A stretch of DNA of 64,000 nucleotides from Thermaerobacillus caldiproteolyticus (GCF_013761245.1 NZ_JACDUT010000003.1:124001-188000), one strand, 5' to 3'. Positions 47,200 to 57,023 are shown, numbered from the stretch's first letter. Notes: generated from the sequence alone by a model not told the origin. Numbers and translations: made by a program.

Positions 47200-48288
47200 A
47201 TGAGCGATGAAAAAGATTTACAGCAGCAAAAAAAAGAAGCAGCAGAACGAGCGAAACAATTAGCTCGTGAACGCATAGCTGCTAAAAAAGCCGCCGAGCA
47301 AACTGAACAGACGCTCGAAGAAACATCGGCCCATTCTGAAAAAGAGACCAGCGAACAAGAAGACGACCTAGAACTGGCAAAGAAAAAAGCCGCGGCAGCA
47401 GCAAAGGCAAAAGCCGCGGCGCTGGCGAAACAGAGGGCAAAAGAAGCAGAACAAACCGAGTCATCAGTGGGAAGTGAAGATGACCTAGATCTCGCAAAGA
47501 AAAAAGCGGCCGCAGCAGCGAAAGCAAAAGCCGCCGCTCTTGCGAAACAAAAAGCAAAAGAAACGGCAAATGAAGAAACGGATGATGACATAGCGAAACA
47601 AAAAGCGATTGCCGCTGCCAAAGCGAAAGCGAAGGCGGAAGCACTCGCGAAACAACAAGAGGGAAGCGGTACAGCTGCAAGTGATGATGAAATTGCAAAA
47701 GCCAAAGCGAAGGCGATTGCAGCGGCGAAGGCAAAAGCAGCAGCGGCGGCAAAGGCGAAAGCCGCAAACGCAGGCGGGGCGGAATCGCCAGAACGGGAGG
47801 AAACGCCATCACCTAACCAACCGTTGCTCGATAAATATGTGAAAGTCATTAAAGAGCATCTCGGCGATGACGTGTTAGAAGATGCTTATATTAATCGTCT
47901 TTCTAAAGATGTTCCTACTCTTGTGGCAAAAAAAGATACATATTACAAAATCGCAGAGTTTTTAAAATACAATGAACAGCTTGGGTTTGACTATTTATCG
48001 GAGTTACATGGAACCGATTTTGAAACGCATATGGAAGTGTATGTTCACCTGTATTCGTACAAAAATCATCAGTCAGTTGCCCTAAAAGTGAAGCTTGATC
48101 GAGACCATCCAGAAATTGATTCGCTTGTGCCGCTTTGGCAAGGAGCGAACTGGCCGGAATGCGAAGCGTATGATTTACTTGGCATTCGCTTTAGAGGACA
48201 CCCAAATTTAATTCGCATTTTTTTAGGAGAAAATTGGATTGGTCATCCGCTCCGAAAAGATTACGAACCGTATGATGTGGAGGTGTAG
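47200..48288 (+). CDS. nuoC: NADH-quinone oxidoreductase subunit C with a long Ala/Lys-rich N-terminal extension
   Basis: 362 residues from ATG 47200, with AAGAAGGTG upstream. The C-terminal half (about 205-362: YVKVIKEHLGDDVLEDAYIN, WPECEAYDLLGIRFRGHPNL) is the normal 30-kDa subunit domain. The first about 200 residues are low complexity: a heptad-like start, then four imperfect repeats built on DDLELAKKKAAAAAKAKAAA, ALAKQ and an acidic linker. The extension is probably a long charged helix or disordered. Other Bacillaceae NuoC proteins also have Ala/Lys-rich leaders, but this one is long. The repeats create large spurious frames on the other strand. Confidence 0.93.
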   Translation: MSDEKDLQQQKKEAAERAKQLARERIAAKKAAEQTEQTLEETSAHSEKETSEQEDDLELAKKKAAAAAKAKAAALAKQRAKEAEQTESSVGSEDDLDLAKKKAAAAAKAKAAALAKQKAKETANEETDDDIAKQKAIAAAKAKAKAEALAKQQEGSGTAASDDEIAKAKAKAIAAAKAKAAAAAKAKAANAGGAESPEREETPSPNQPLLDKYVKVIKEHLGDDVLEDAYINRLSKDVPTLVAKKDTYYKIAEFLKYNEQLGFDYLSELHGTDFETHMEVYVHLYSYKNHQSVALKVKLDRDHPEIDSLVPLWQGANWPECEAYDLLGIRFRGHPNLIRIFLGENWIGHPLRKDYEPYDVEV

Positions 48289-48291
48289 CTT

Positions 48292-49392
48292 ATGCTTCGA
48301 ACGGAAGAAATGCTTCTTAATGTAGGGCCGCAGCATCCAAGTACGCACGGCGTTTTTCGCCTCGTATTAAAAATCGATGGGGAAATTATTCAAGAGGCTA
48401 CACCTGTCATTGGTTATCTTCACCGCGGCACGGAAAAACTTGCGGAAAACTTGCAATATACGCAGATCATTCCGTATACAGACCGGATGGACTACTTGTC
48501 AGCGATGACGAATAACTATGTCATTTGCCACGCTGTCGAAACGATGATGGGCATCAAAGTTCCGGAACGAGCAGAGTATTTGCGCGTCCTTGCCATGGAG
48601 CTCGGGCGCATCGCCAGCCACCTTGTTTGGTGGGGAACGTACTTATTGGATATTGGTGCAGTAAGTCCGTTTTTGTATGCGTTTCGCGAGCGGGAAATGA
48701 TTATTAATCTACTAAATGAACTGTCAGGAGCACGTCTCACGTTTAACTATATGCGTGTCGGTGGCGTCAAATGGGACGCGCCGGACGGTTGGATTGAAAA
48801 GGTGAAAGAGTTTGTTCCTTATATGCGCAAGCAGCTTGCAGGATACCATGAGCTTGTCACAGGGAACGAAATTTTCCGTCAGCGCGTTATCGGTGTTGGG
48901 AAATATACAAAAGAAGAGGCCATAAACTATTCGTTAAGCGGTGTTAACCTTCGCTGTACAGGTGTGAAGTGGGATTTGCGGAAAAACGAGCCGTATTCCA
49001 TTTATGATCGCTTTGATTTCGATGTGCCCGTACGCGATACCGGTGACTGCTTTGCGCGTTATGAGTGCCGGCTTGCCGAAATTGAGGAGTCGCTAAAAAT
49101 TATTGAACAGGCGTGTGAACAATTCCCGAAAGAAGGGGAAATTATGGCGAAGGTGCCGCGCATTATTAAAGCACCGCCGGGAGAAGCGTTTGTCCGTATT
49201 GAATCTCCACGTGGTGAAATCGGCTGTTATATTGCCAGCGATGGAAAAAAAGAACCGTATCGTCTCAAATTCCGTCGACCATCGTTTTACAACTTGCAAA
49301 TACTCCCAAAATTATTAAAAGGAGAAAATATTGCTAACTTAATTGCGATTCTAGGGGCGATTGATATTGTGCTCGGGGAGGTCGATGGATAA
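48292..49392 (+). CDS. nuoD: NADH-quinone oxidoreductase subunit D
   Basis: 366 residues, ATG directly after nuoC with GGAGGTG upstream. 49-kDa subunit: LNVGPQHPSTHGVFRLVLKI, GYLHRGTEKLAE, and MDYLSAMTNNYVICHAVE form the quinone pocket with NuoB. The hydrogenase-like cysteines are absent, as expected. The stop overlaps the nuoH start (TAATG). Confidence 0.96.
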   Translation: MLRTEEMLLNVGPQHPSTHGVFRLVLKIDGEIIQEATPVIGYLHRGTEKLAENLQYTQIIPYTDRMDYLSAMTNNYVICHAVETMMGIKVPERAEYLRVLAMELGRIASHLVWWGTYLLDIGAVSPFLYAFREREMIINLLNELSGARLTFNYMRVGGVKWDAPDGWIEKVKEFVPYMRKQLAGYHELVTGNEIFRQRVIGVGKYTKEEAINYSLSGVNLRCTGVKWDLRKNEPYSIYDRFDFDVPVRDTGDCFARYECRLAEIEESLKIIEQACEQFPKEGEIMAKVPRIIKAPPGEAFVRIESPRGEIGCYIASDGKKEPYRLKFRRPSFYNLQILPKLLKGENIANLIAILGAIDIVLGEVDG

Positions 49393-50390
49393 TGGAGGAA
49401 TTATTGCATTCTGCTCCAAGTTGGACGAACTTAGCTATCTTTTTTGGACTTGGGACCGCTCTTTTACTCGTTGTGCTCGGCTTTGTCACATACGGGATTT
49501 TAGCGGAACGAAAAGTGATGGGATTTATGCAGGGACGTTATGGTCCAAATCAAGTCGGTGGTCGCTGGGGATTATTACAAACCGTAGCTGACGTCTTAAA
49601 ATTGCTTCTTAAAGAAGATACGATTCCTAAAGCAGCAGACAAACCATTATTTGTTTTAGCGCCCGTAATCGCTTTTGCGCCGGCGTTTATGGTGCTAGCA
49701 ACATTGCCGTTTACAGATGAGCTTCAGTTTGCTGATATCGGCGTCGGTTTGTTATACTATATTGCTGTTTCCGGATTAACGACGGTAGGCGTTGTCACTG
49801 GAGCGTGGGCATCGAACAATAAATATGCACTGCTCGGTGGCATGCGGGCAGCAGCACAAATGATTTCATATGAAATTCCGCTCGTTATGTCCGTGCTTGG
49901 TGTCGTTTTGTTAGCTGGCAGTCTAAATTTAAACGATATTGTTGAAGCTCAAAAGCACGTTTGGTACATTTTTGTTCAACCAATCGGCTTTCTCGTCTTT
50001 CTCATCGCTTCGGTCGCTGAGTTAAACCGAACACCGTTTGACTTGCCAGAAGCGGAGTCCGAGCTTGTCGCTGGATTCCATGTCGAGTACTCAGGATTCC
50101 GTTGGGCATTCTTTATGCTCGCTGAATACGTGTATTTCTTCGCAATGGCGGCACTTACAACTATATTGTTTTTAGGCGGCTGGCAGCCTGTTATGCTCCT
50201 TGATTTTATTCCTGGTGCTGTTTGGTTTTCATTAAAATTTAGCGCGGTTGTTTTTTTGCTAATTTGGTTCCGGGTTACATTTCCGCGTCTGCGAGCCGAT
50301 CAGTTAATGGAATTTGGTTGGAAAGTATTACTTCCAGTAGCATTGGCCAACATTTTTATTACCGCGCTCATAAAGGGTCTATTTTTCTAA
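49392..50390 (+). CDS. nuoH: NADH-quinone oxidoreductase subunit H
   Basis: 332 residues; ATG overlaps the nuoD stop, with GGGGAGG upstream. Eight-helix membrane subunit: GFMQGRYGPNQVGGRWGLLQ, SYEIPLVMSVLGVVLL, and the Glu-rich loop VAELNRTPFDLPEAESELVA that contacts the quinone channel and E-channel. It bridges the two arms of complex I. Confidence 0.96.
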   Translation: MEELLHSAPSWTNLAIFFGLGTALLLVVLGFVTYGILAERKVMGFMQGRYGPNQVGGRWGLLQTVADVLKLLLKEDTIPKAADKPLFVLAPVIAFAPAFMVLATLPFTDELQFADIGVGLLYYIAVSGLTTVGVVTGAWASNNKYALLGGMRAAAQMISYEIPLVMSVLGVVLLAGSLNLNDIVEAQKHVWYIFVQPIGFLVFLIASVAELNRTPFDLPEAESELVAGFHVEYSGFRWAFFMLAEYVYFFAMAALTTILFLGGWQPVMLLDFIPGAVWFSLKFSAVVFLLIWFRVTFPRLRADQLMEFGWKVLLPVALANIFITALIKGLFF

Positions 50391-50410
50391 TGAAATGAGG
50401 TGAGCATAAC

Positions 50411-50830
50411 ATGATAGGCTTGGCAAAAGGTTTAACGTATACCCTAAAAAATTTAACGAAGCAAAAAGTCACCTATGATTACCCGAACGAGCCACTTGCA
50501 CTTCCTGAGCGATTTCGCGGTATTCAAAAGTTTTACCCAGAAAAATGTATCGTCTGTAATCAATGCGCCAACATTTGCCCGACGGACTGTATTCAATTGA
50601 CAGGAAAAAAACACCCTGATCCAACGAAAAAGGGAAAAATTATTGATACGTATGATATCAACTTTGAAATTTGCATCTTATGTGACCTTTGCACAGAGGT
50701 CTGTCCGACAGAAGCAATTGTGATGACGAATAACTTTGAGTTGGCAGAATATAGTCGCGATGCTCTATTTAAAGACTTAGCGTGGCTTGACGAAAATGAT
50801 ACGAATGTGAGAAAGGAGAATAAACCGTGA
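50411..50830 (+). CDS. nuoI: NADH-quinone oxidoreductase subunit I
   Basis: 139 residues; ATG after GAGGTGAG. Two 4Fe-4S motifs, CIVCNQCANICPTDC and CILCDLCTEVCPTEA, carry clusters N6a and N6b. It is the first electron-accepting subunit encoded here, since no nuoE, nuoF or nuoG is present. Ends in an overlap with nuoJ. Confidence 0.95.
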   Translation: MIGLAKGLTYTLKNLTKQKVTYDYPNEPLALPERFRGIQKFYPEKCIVCNQCANICPTDCIQLTGKKHPDPTKKGKIIDTYDINFEICILCDLCTEVCPTEAIVMTNNFELAEYSRDALFKDLAWLDENDTNVRKENKP

Positions 50831-51339
50831 GCGGAGAATATCTCGCATTTTTAGGGCTCGCGCTTGTCGCCATTGCCGGTGGAGTTATGATGCTCAATTT
50901 AACGAAAGTTGTGCATATGGTTGTTGCGCTTGTGTTTACATTTGTAAGCATCGCCGGTCTTTATGTTCTCTTATCGGCAGAATTTGTCGCTGCCGTCCAA
51001 GTACTCATTTATTCCGGAGCGATTACGATCATCATGTTATTTGGAATTATGTTAACGCGTCATCAAGACGAAGAGGAAACAACGACAGGGGGATTTTGGC
51101 GAAAAGCCTTAACGGCGTTAGCTGTGTTCGCGTTTGGCATTGCTGTCTATATCGGCATCTATCGTTTGGATTTTGGCGAGCAGGCCACACACCTTCATGA
51201 AAAAAATACGGAACAAATCGGAGTCGCCTTATACTCGAAATATATCATTCCATTTGAGATTACGTCGGTCATTCTATTAGTCGCACTTGTCGGGGCGATT
51301 GTGTTAGCGAAAAAAGAAGATGAGGAGGCGCAAAAATGA
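50827..51339 (+). CDS. nuoJ: NADH-quinone oxidoreductase subunit J
   Basis: 170 residues from GTG 50827, overlapping the nuoI stop by four bases, with AAAGGAGAA upstream. Five membrane helices with the flexible TM3 region [20 protein letters not shown]. Membrane-arm subunit. Confidence 0.94.
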   Translation: MSGEYLAFLGLALVAIAGGVMMLNLTKVVHMVVALVFTFVSIAGLYVLLSAEFVAAVQVLIYSGAITIIMLFGIMLTRHQDEEETTTGGFWRKALTALAVFAFGIAVYIGIYRLDFGEQATHLHEKNTEQIGVALYSKYIIPFEITSVILLVALVGAIVLAKKEDEEAQK

Positions 51340-51653
51340 CGAGCTCTGTTCCGTTATCCGCCTATCTTGTGCTGGCTTTAGTGTTATTTTGTATCGGGTT
51401 ATACGGAGCACTGACAAAACGAAATACAGTCATTGTGCTCATCTGTATTGAGTTAATGCTCAATGCAGTCAATATTAATTTAGTCGCCTTCAGCAAATAC
51501 GGGGGAAATCCGAGCATTACAGGACAAATCTTTTCACTATTTACGATTACAGTGGCCGCAGCTGAAGCAGCGGTAGGACTAGCCATTTTAATAGCGCTCT
51601 ACCGCAATCGAAAAACAGTTCGTATCGATGAAATCGATTCGATGAAGCATTAA
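51336..51653 (+). CDS. nuoK: NADH-quinone oxidoreductase subunit K
   Basis: 105 residues; ATG overlaps the nuoJ stop, with GAGGAGGCG upstream. Three helices with the conserved Glu pair in [19 protein letters not shown] and [20 protein letters not shown], part of the proton path. It is homologous to MrpC. Confidence 0.95.
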   Translation: MTSSVPLSAYLVLALVLFCIGLYGALTKRNTVIVLICIELMLNAVNINLVAFSKYGGNPSITGQIFSLFTITVAAAEAAVGLAILIALYRNRKTVRIDEIDSMKH

Positions 51654-51757
51654 TGGAGATGGTCAGATAGAGGAGCTATCCATATATATGGGGGATTTTT
51701 ATAAAAACGAGTTCGGTATATCGAAAATGAAAAAGGGGTGTTCTCTTACTAATACTA

Positions 51758-51773
51758 AAAGAGATCGCTCTTT
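51758..51773 (+). other. Hairpin in the nuoK-nuoL gap
   Basis: AAAGAG-ATCG-CTCTTT, just upstream of the nuoL ribosome site (AAAGGGGATTG). The 142-base gap is the only long one within the operon. No T-run follows, so it may modulate rather than end transcription. Confidence 0.45.
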
Positions 51774-51795
51774 ATAAAAAGGGGATTGTGATACA

Positions 51796-53649
51796 ATGAT
51801 GGAAAATGCTTGGCTTATACCGCTTTTTCCGCTCTTTTCCTTTTTGATTTTACTTCTTGTCGGCAAGAGAATGAAAGAAACCAGTGCTTATGTCGGCATT
51901 ATCATGACGTTTCTTTCGTTTATCGGTGCTGTAGCAGTGCTTTTGGAACGGCTTGATGCACCGACGTATAAAGCAGAACAAGTATGGTTCACCATTGGCA
52001 GCATCAAAATCACAGCTGGTTTTGAAGTGAATGCACTGAATGCGCTCATGCTTGTCGTTGTATCGCTTGTCAGTTTTCTTGTACATATATATTCAAAAGG
52101 ATATATGCACGGGGATGATCGGTTTTCAGTATTTTATGCCTATTTAGGCCTGTTTACGTTTGCAATGCTTGGTCTAGTCATGTCACCAAACTTGTTGCAA
52201 ACATATGTATTTTGGGAACTTGTCGGTCTCGGTTCATTCTTATTAATCGGTTTTTACTTTTACAAAGAGGAAGCAAAAGCGGCAGCGAAAAAAGCGTTTA
52301 TTATGACGCGCATCGGCGATGTCGGCTTGCTGATCGGAATGATTCTATTATTTTGGCAAGCGGGTAGCTTTGAATATGATCATATTTTCGCAGCAGTCAA
52401 AGCAGGAAACGTTTCACAAACCATGATTACGCTATCAGCGATTTTGATCTTTATCGGAGCGGTGGGTAAATCTGGTCAGTTTCCGCTTCATACATGGCTT
52501 CCGGATGCGATGGAAGGTCCGACGCCAGTTTCGGCACTTATTCACGCTGCTACGATGGTCGCAGCCGGTGTATACCTTGTTGCCGCGCTCTTTCCGCTTT
52601 ATGAAGCAAGCGAAACAGCAATGTTGACGGTTGCCATAGTAGGTGGTTTTACCGCAATTTTTGCTGCTTCTATCGGTTTGGTACAAACGGATATTAAACG
52701 CGTCTTAGCATATTCTACGGTAAGCCAGCTTGGCTATATGATGCTTGCTCTTGGTTCTGGAGGATATGTGGCAGGTATATTTCACTTAACGACGCATGCG
52801 TTTTTTAAAGCTTTGCTGTTTTTAGCAGCTGGAAGTGTCATTCATGCGGTTCAGACGCAAGATATTGAGAAAATGGGCGGTCTTTGGCGAAAAATGCCGC
52901 TGACAGCGCCTCTATTTCTTATTGGAACATTAGCGATTAGCGGCGTGCCGCTTCTATCGGGATTTTTTAGTAAGGATGAGATCTTGGTGGCGGCATGGAC
53001 GCATGGGCATTCGGTATTATTTTGGATTGCCGTTTTGGCAGCGTTTTTTACCGCATTTTACATGTTCCGCTTATTCTTCCTTGTCTTTAGTGGGGAAGGG
53101 CGTCACGAGGCGAAAGAGGTTCATGAATCACCGGCCGTTATGACGTTTCCGATGATCGTGCTTTCTGTTTTGGCCATTTTTTCTGGATACATCAATACAC
53201 CGTGGTTTGGCACATTTCTCGGCGACTGGCTTACGGATGAGGGATTCGCTCATGAAGAAGCGCCAAGTTGGATTATGGTTGTGGCGACGGTTGTCTCACT
53301 GCTTGGGATCTTATTAGCGTGGCTTATGTACGGCAGACGTTCTTTAGCAAGAGATTGGCTCAGCTCAAGAGCTCCACTCACATACAATGTACTTTTCAAC
53401 AAATATTATATTGATGAGTTTTATGCAATGACGTTCGGCTATGTGACGAAATTCATTAGTGTATTATGCAAATACATCGATCGCTTTGTGGTGGAAGGGA
53501 TTGCAGTTGCCATTGCCGCAATAACAAAAGCGATCGGAGCATTCGGTGCACGACTGCAAAACGGGCAAGTACAAATGTATGGAGCGGTGACGTTGATCGG
53601 TTTGACGATTCTTGTCGTCATTCTTGCTTTCACAGGGGGGTATTTATAA
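51796..53649 (+). CDS. nuoL: NADH-quinone oxidoreductase subunit L
   Basis: 617 residues from ATG 51796, or 616 from the next ATG. Antiporter-like subunit with about 15-16 helices, including VFWELVGLGSFLLIGFYFY, the proton-channel Lys region GAVGKSGQFPLHTWLPDAME, and a C-terminal lateral helix region. One of three proton-pumping modules. Confidence 0.96.
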   Translation: MMENAWLIPLFPLFSFLILLLVGKRMKETSAYVGIIMTFLSFIGAVAVLLERLDAPTYKAEQVWFTIGSIKITAGFEVNALNALMLVVVSLVSFLVHIYSKGYMHGDDRFSVFYAYLGLFTFAMLGLVMSPNLLQTYVFWELVGLGSFLLIGFYFYKEEAKAAAKKAFIMTRIGDVGLLIGMILLFWQAGSFEYDHIFAAVKAGNVSQTMITLSAILIFIGAVGKSGQFPLHTWLPDAMEGPTPVSALIHAATMVAAGVYLVAALFPLYEASETAMLTVAIVGGFTAIFAASIGLVQTDIKRVLAYSTVSQLGYMMLALGSGGYVAGIFHLTTHAFFKALLFLAAGSVIHAVQTQDIEKMGGLWRKMPLTAPLFLIGTLAISGVPLLSGFFSKDEILVAAWTHGHSVLFWIAVLAAFFTAFYMFRLFFLVFSGEGRHEAKEVHESPAVMTFPMIVLSVLAIFSGYINTPWFGTFLGDWLTDEGFAHEEAPSWIMVVATVVSLLGILLAWLMYGRRSLARDWLSSRAPLTYNVLFNKYYIDEFYAMTFGYVTKFISVLCKYIDRFVVEGIAVAIAAITKAIGAFGARLQNGQVQMYGAVTLIGLTILVVILAFTGGYL

Positions 53650-55175
53650 TGAATGGAACGTACTTTCTTTCGCTGATCATTTTCTCCCCGCTGCTTGGCA
53701 TTATATTGTTAGCATTTGTACCAAAGACGCAAGAGCAGACAATTAAATTACTCGGTTTTTTGGCAACATTGCCTTCGCTCATATTAGCGTTATTTGCCTT
53801 CGTCCAATATTTACGGGGTTATGATCTTAACCGGTTAGCGGAAAAACATAATTGGATTCATTTTGGGAAGTTTTCGTTTCTCACAGAATCAACGTTTGCT
53901 GTTGACTACGAGCTGAATGTTGACGGGTTCGCCCTTGTGATGATCGTGCTTACGGCCCTTTTGGCAACACTTGCAGCGGTAGCCTCCATTCATATTAAAA
54001 AAGAATGGAAAGGGTATTTCATGCTGTTTCTTCTTTTAGAAATCGGCATGCTCGGCGTATTTGCTGCTGGAAACTTACTGTTGTTCTTCATTTTCTTTGA
54101 GATTACTTTAATTCCAATGTTTTTCTTAATAGGGAAATGGGGATATTTCGAAAAAGAAAAAGCAGCGTATAGCTACTTAATTTATAACGGAATTGGTTCC
54201 GCCATTTTATTAATTGTCATTTTAATTTTATTTGCTCGGACCGGCACATCGAACATTTCATTATTGAAAGAGATGCTACATAATCCGGCTGCAAAGGCAC
54301 AACTGATTGCACCGATTTCTAATGATTTGCAATATGGTTTATTTATCGCGCTACTGGTGGCATTTGGGGTAAAATTACCCATTGTACCGCTTCATCGTTG
54401 GATGTTGCGCGTTCACGTTCAAGCGCCACCATCGATTGTTATGTTGCACTCAGGGGTGCTATTGAAAATCGGGGCATTCGGTCTCATTCGCTTTGGACTT
54501 GGACTATTTCCCGAGCAATTTCGACATTTTGCGTTATTCATTGCCATTTTAGGTGTTGTGAATTTGCTGTATGGAGCATTTTTAGCGTTCACTCAAGATG
54601 ATTTTAAAATGGTACTTGCCTACTCAAGTATTTCCCATATGGGCATTGTCTTAATCGGGTTAGGAGCGCTCAATGAAGCCGGAATCCAAGGTGCGATTTT
54701 CCAAGTTGTGTCACACGGATTCATTTCTGCTTTACTGTTCTTGCTTGTAAGCATCTTTTACGAGCGAGCTCATACGACCATGCTAGGGAATTTAGGGGGA
54801 GCGGCAAAAGCGATGCCGCTAACAGCTGGATTTTTGCTAGCGGGAGCGATGGCTTCGCTCGGGTTGCCAGGAATGTCTGGATTTATTAGTGAGTTCACCG
54901 CGTTCTTAGGTCTATTTAAAGTAGCGCCTATCATTGCTGCTATTGGTACAATCGGCATTATTATGACAGCTGCTTATTTATTGCGTGCGGTATTAAACAT
55001 TACGTACGGCACAGCAAAGCGTGACTACAGAGAAGTTGTCGATATTCAAGTGATTGAAATCGTTCCTGTACTAGTGCTTTTAGGGCTTATTATTTTCATT
55101 GGTGTATACCCACATATTTTAGCGCATCCATTGCAAGCAACGATTGAAACGATGCTAGACGGGTTAGGAGGGTGA
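53649..55175 (+). CDS. nuoM: NADH-quinone oxidoreductase subunit M
   Basis: 508 residues. ATG 53649 overlaps the nuoL stop (TAATG) and has GGGGGG upstream. A longer frame beginning at 53466 lies inside nuoL and is not real. Antiporter-like fold with LFFIFFEITLIPMFFLIGKW, KLPIVPLHRWMLRVHVQAPP, and the conserved Lys and Glu of the proton channel. Bacillus-type sequence (RVHVQAPPSIVMLHSG). Confidence 0.95.
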   Translation: MNGTYFLSLIIFSPLLGIILLAFVPKTQEQTIKLLGFLATLPSLILALFAFVQYLRGYDLNRLAEKHNWIHFGKFSFLTESTFAVDYELNVDGFALVMIVLTALLATLAAVASIHIKKEWKGYFMLFLLLEIGMLGVFAAGNLLLFFIFFEITLIPMFFLIGKWGYFEKEKAAYSYLIYNGIGSAILLIVILILFARTGTSNISLLKEMLHNPAAKAQLIAPISNDLQYGLFIALLVAFGVKLPIVPLHRWMLRVHVQAPPSIVMLHSGVLLKIGAFGLIRFGLGLFPEQFRHFALFIAILGVVNLLYGAFLAFTQDDFKMVLAYSSISHMGIVLIGLGALNEAGIQGAIFQVVSHGFISALLFLLVSIFYERAHTTMLGNLGGAAKAMPLTAGFLLAGAMASLGLPGMSGFISEFTAFLGLFKVAPIIAAIGTIGIIMTAAYLLRAVLNITYGTAKRDYREVVDIQVIEIVPVLVLLGLIIFIGVYPHILAHPLQATIETMLDGLGG

Positions 55176-55180
55176 GAGAA

Positions 55181-56689
55181 ATGAAGTGGGAGACTTTAGT
55201 TCAGTATAAATGGGGAATGATGACACCAGAATTCATCATTCTTGGTGTGGCGACCATTCTCTCGCTCATCGACCTATTCATGCCAAGAGGCAAAGATCGT
55301 CGGCTGCTTGCATGGTTTGCGTTCGTGGGAGTTGCGATTGCGTTTGTTTCTGTTATTGGACTTCTTCCAGCTAAGACGGCATCCATTTTATACGATACGT
55401 TTCGCCTTGATGCATTTGCAAAAGCCTTTAAGCTCCTTTTATTAGCAGGAGCGGCGCTTGTTTTGTTGCTGGCGCTTGATTATAAGCCAAAAGAGGGGAT
55501 AAAGTATCGCGGCGAATTTTATTATTTATTTTTAACAGCCTTACTCGGCGCGATGATGATGACATCAAGCGGAGATTTAATAACGTTATTTGTAGGTTTG
55601 GAACTTTTATCCGTGTCTTCTTATATCTTGGCGGGGCTAAGGAAAACATATAGACTGTCGAATGAATCAGCGATGAAATACGTCATTAATGGCGGAATTT
55701 CAACAGCGATGACGTTATTTGGCATGAGTTATGTATTCGGATTAACCGGTTCGACGAACTTAAAAAAGATCGCAGTGCAATTAAGTACGCTCACTGATGG
55801 TGGTCAACAATATTTGCTTGCGCTTGCTTTTCTCATTTTATTCGTTGGACTGTCGTTTAAGCTTGCGTCTGTTCCGTTTCACATGTGGGCGCCCGATGTG
55901 TATCAAGGAGCACCGACTCCGGTTACGGCTTTTTTAAGCGTTGTGTCCAAAACAGCTGGATTTGTCATTGTTTTGCGCCTATTTATTACAATATTTGCGG
56001 CTGCTCCATCGCATGGAAAAGACCCGTCATCAATGTTGTTATCTATGCAAGATTATATTGCCTTTTTAGCAGGAGCGACGATGATTATCGGAAATACGAT
56101 TGCGTTAAAACAACGAAATGTCAAGCGTCTATTCGCCTATTCAAGCATCGCCCATGCCGGTTACGTCTTAGTCGGCTTTGCAGCGATGTCATGGGTGATG
56201 GTGGACTCAATATGGTTTTATTTCGTTGCTTATTTGCTCATGAATCTTGGTGCCTTTGCGATTTTACAAGTGATTTCAGATCAGTCAGGTTCAGAAGATA
56301 TCAGCCATTTTGCGGGGCTTTATAAACGAAATCCGTTCATGGCAATGACAATGGGCATTTTCTTACTGTCTCTTGCCGGTATACCGGGAACCGCAGGCTT
56401 TATTGGAAAGGTAAATATCTTTTTAGGGGCGTTCATGACAGAACCAGCTCACTATGTACTCGCTGCTATTATGATTGCCACAACAGTCGTATCCTATGTA
56501 TATTACTTTGGATTATTTACCCAAATCTTTTTCCGCGCGACAGCTGAGCATGAGCCTATCAAGTTGCCGCTTGGTGTAACCATTGTGGTTATTGTTTGCG
56601 CTGTTGGTACCATTTTATTTGGGATTATCCCAAGCCTGGCCTATAACTTTTTAGATCAATTTCAACATTTTGGCGATTTTCTTCAGTAA
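55181..56689 (+). CDS. nuoN: NADH-quinone oxidoreductase subunit N
   Basis: 502 residues from ATG 55181; GGAGGGTGAGAGAA upstream favours it over GTG 55172, which overlaps the nuoM stop. Third antiporter-like subunit: LFVGLELLSVSSYILAGLRK, FKLASVPFHMWAPDVYQGAP, KRLFAYSSIAHAGYVLVGF. Last gene of the complex I operon, followed by a terminator. Confidence 0.95.
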   Translation: MKWETLVQYKWGMMTPEFIILGVATILSLIDLFMPRGKDRRLLAWFAFVGVAIAFVSVIGLLPAKTASILYDTFRLDAFAKAFKLLLLAGAALVLLLALDYKPKEGIKYRGEFYYLFLTALLGAMMMTSSGDLITLFVGLELLSVSSYILAGLRKTYRLSNESAMKYVINGGISTAMTLFGMSYVFGLTGSTNLKKIAVQLSTLTDGGQQYLLALAFLILFVGLSFKLASVPFHMWAPDVYQGAPTPVTAFLSVVSKTAGFVIVLRLFITIFAAAPSHGKDPSSMLLSMQDYIAFLAGATMIIGNTIALKQRNVKRLFAYSSIAHAGYVLVGFAAMSWVMVDSIWFYFVAYLLMNLGAFAILQVISDQSGSEDISHFAGLYKRNPFMAMTMGIFLLSLAGIPGTAGFIGKVNIFLGAFMTEPAHYVLAAIMIATTVVSYVYYFGLFTQIFFRATAEHEPIKLPLGVTIVVIVCAVGTILFGIIPSLAYNFLDQFQHFGDFLQ

Positions 56690-56704
56690 CGTTACAATAT
56701 ATAT

Positions 56705-56733
56705 AGAAGGGGCAAACTTCCCCCTTCTTTTTT
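56705..56733 (+). terminator. Terminator of the nuo operon
   Basis: AGAAGGGG pairs with CCCCTTCT, followed by TTTTT. Confidence 0.85.
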
Positions 56734-56760
56734 CATCGGTCGAAAGGAGTGTCATACATC

Positions 56761-57003
56761 ATGCTGCCAAGCCTTGGTCAACAAGCATTAGTAAGCATTA
56801 TGGCCCACCTTGTTTTTATTGCGTTAACATGGTGGACGCTGCAAGGGGTGCATATTGAAAAAATTTTAAAGCCGAACCGTGTATTTCAAGCACGCCTGTT
56901 CTATATTTTATTGACGATTGCTATTGGTTCAACAGTCGGCAATTTTTTCTTGGACTACTTATCTTGGGCGAAGCAGTTGCCATTTATATTCGGAGGCGAG
57001 TAA
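56761..57003 (+). CDS. ywzB: DUF1146 family membrane protein YwzB
   Basis: 80 residues from ATG 56761. AAGGAG is 11 bases upstream, and a GTG at 56749 overlaps that site and is unlikely. Two membrane helices (ALVSIMAHLVFIALTWWTLQ and LFYILLTIAIGSTVGNFFLD). The size, hydrophobic pattern and place before ywmB/murAA match B. subtilis YwzB. The function is unknown. Confidence 0.8.
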   Translation: MLPSLGQQALVSIMAHLVFIALTWWTLQGVHIEKILKPNRVFQARLFYILLTIAIGSTVGNFFLDYLSWAKQLPFIFGGE

Positions 57004-57023
57004 AAAATTGGCTCGCCTTTTTT
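56994..57023 (+). terminator. Terminator after ywzB
   Basis: AGGCGAG (from the last codons) pairs with CTCGCCT, followed by TTTTT. Confidence 0.75.

Noticed and set aside
47163-47849. Long open frames on the minus strand and in another frame over the first half of nuoC
   Set aside because: They are made by the Ala/Lys codon repeats of NuoC, have monotonous Ala/Ser or Leu/Pro-rich translations and no ribosome sites.
53466-53648. N-terminal extension of nuoM starting inside nuoL
   Set aside because: The added 61 residues are an out-of-frame reading of nuoL. The ATG at 53649 has a good ribosome site and gives the normal N-terminus.
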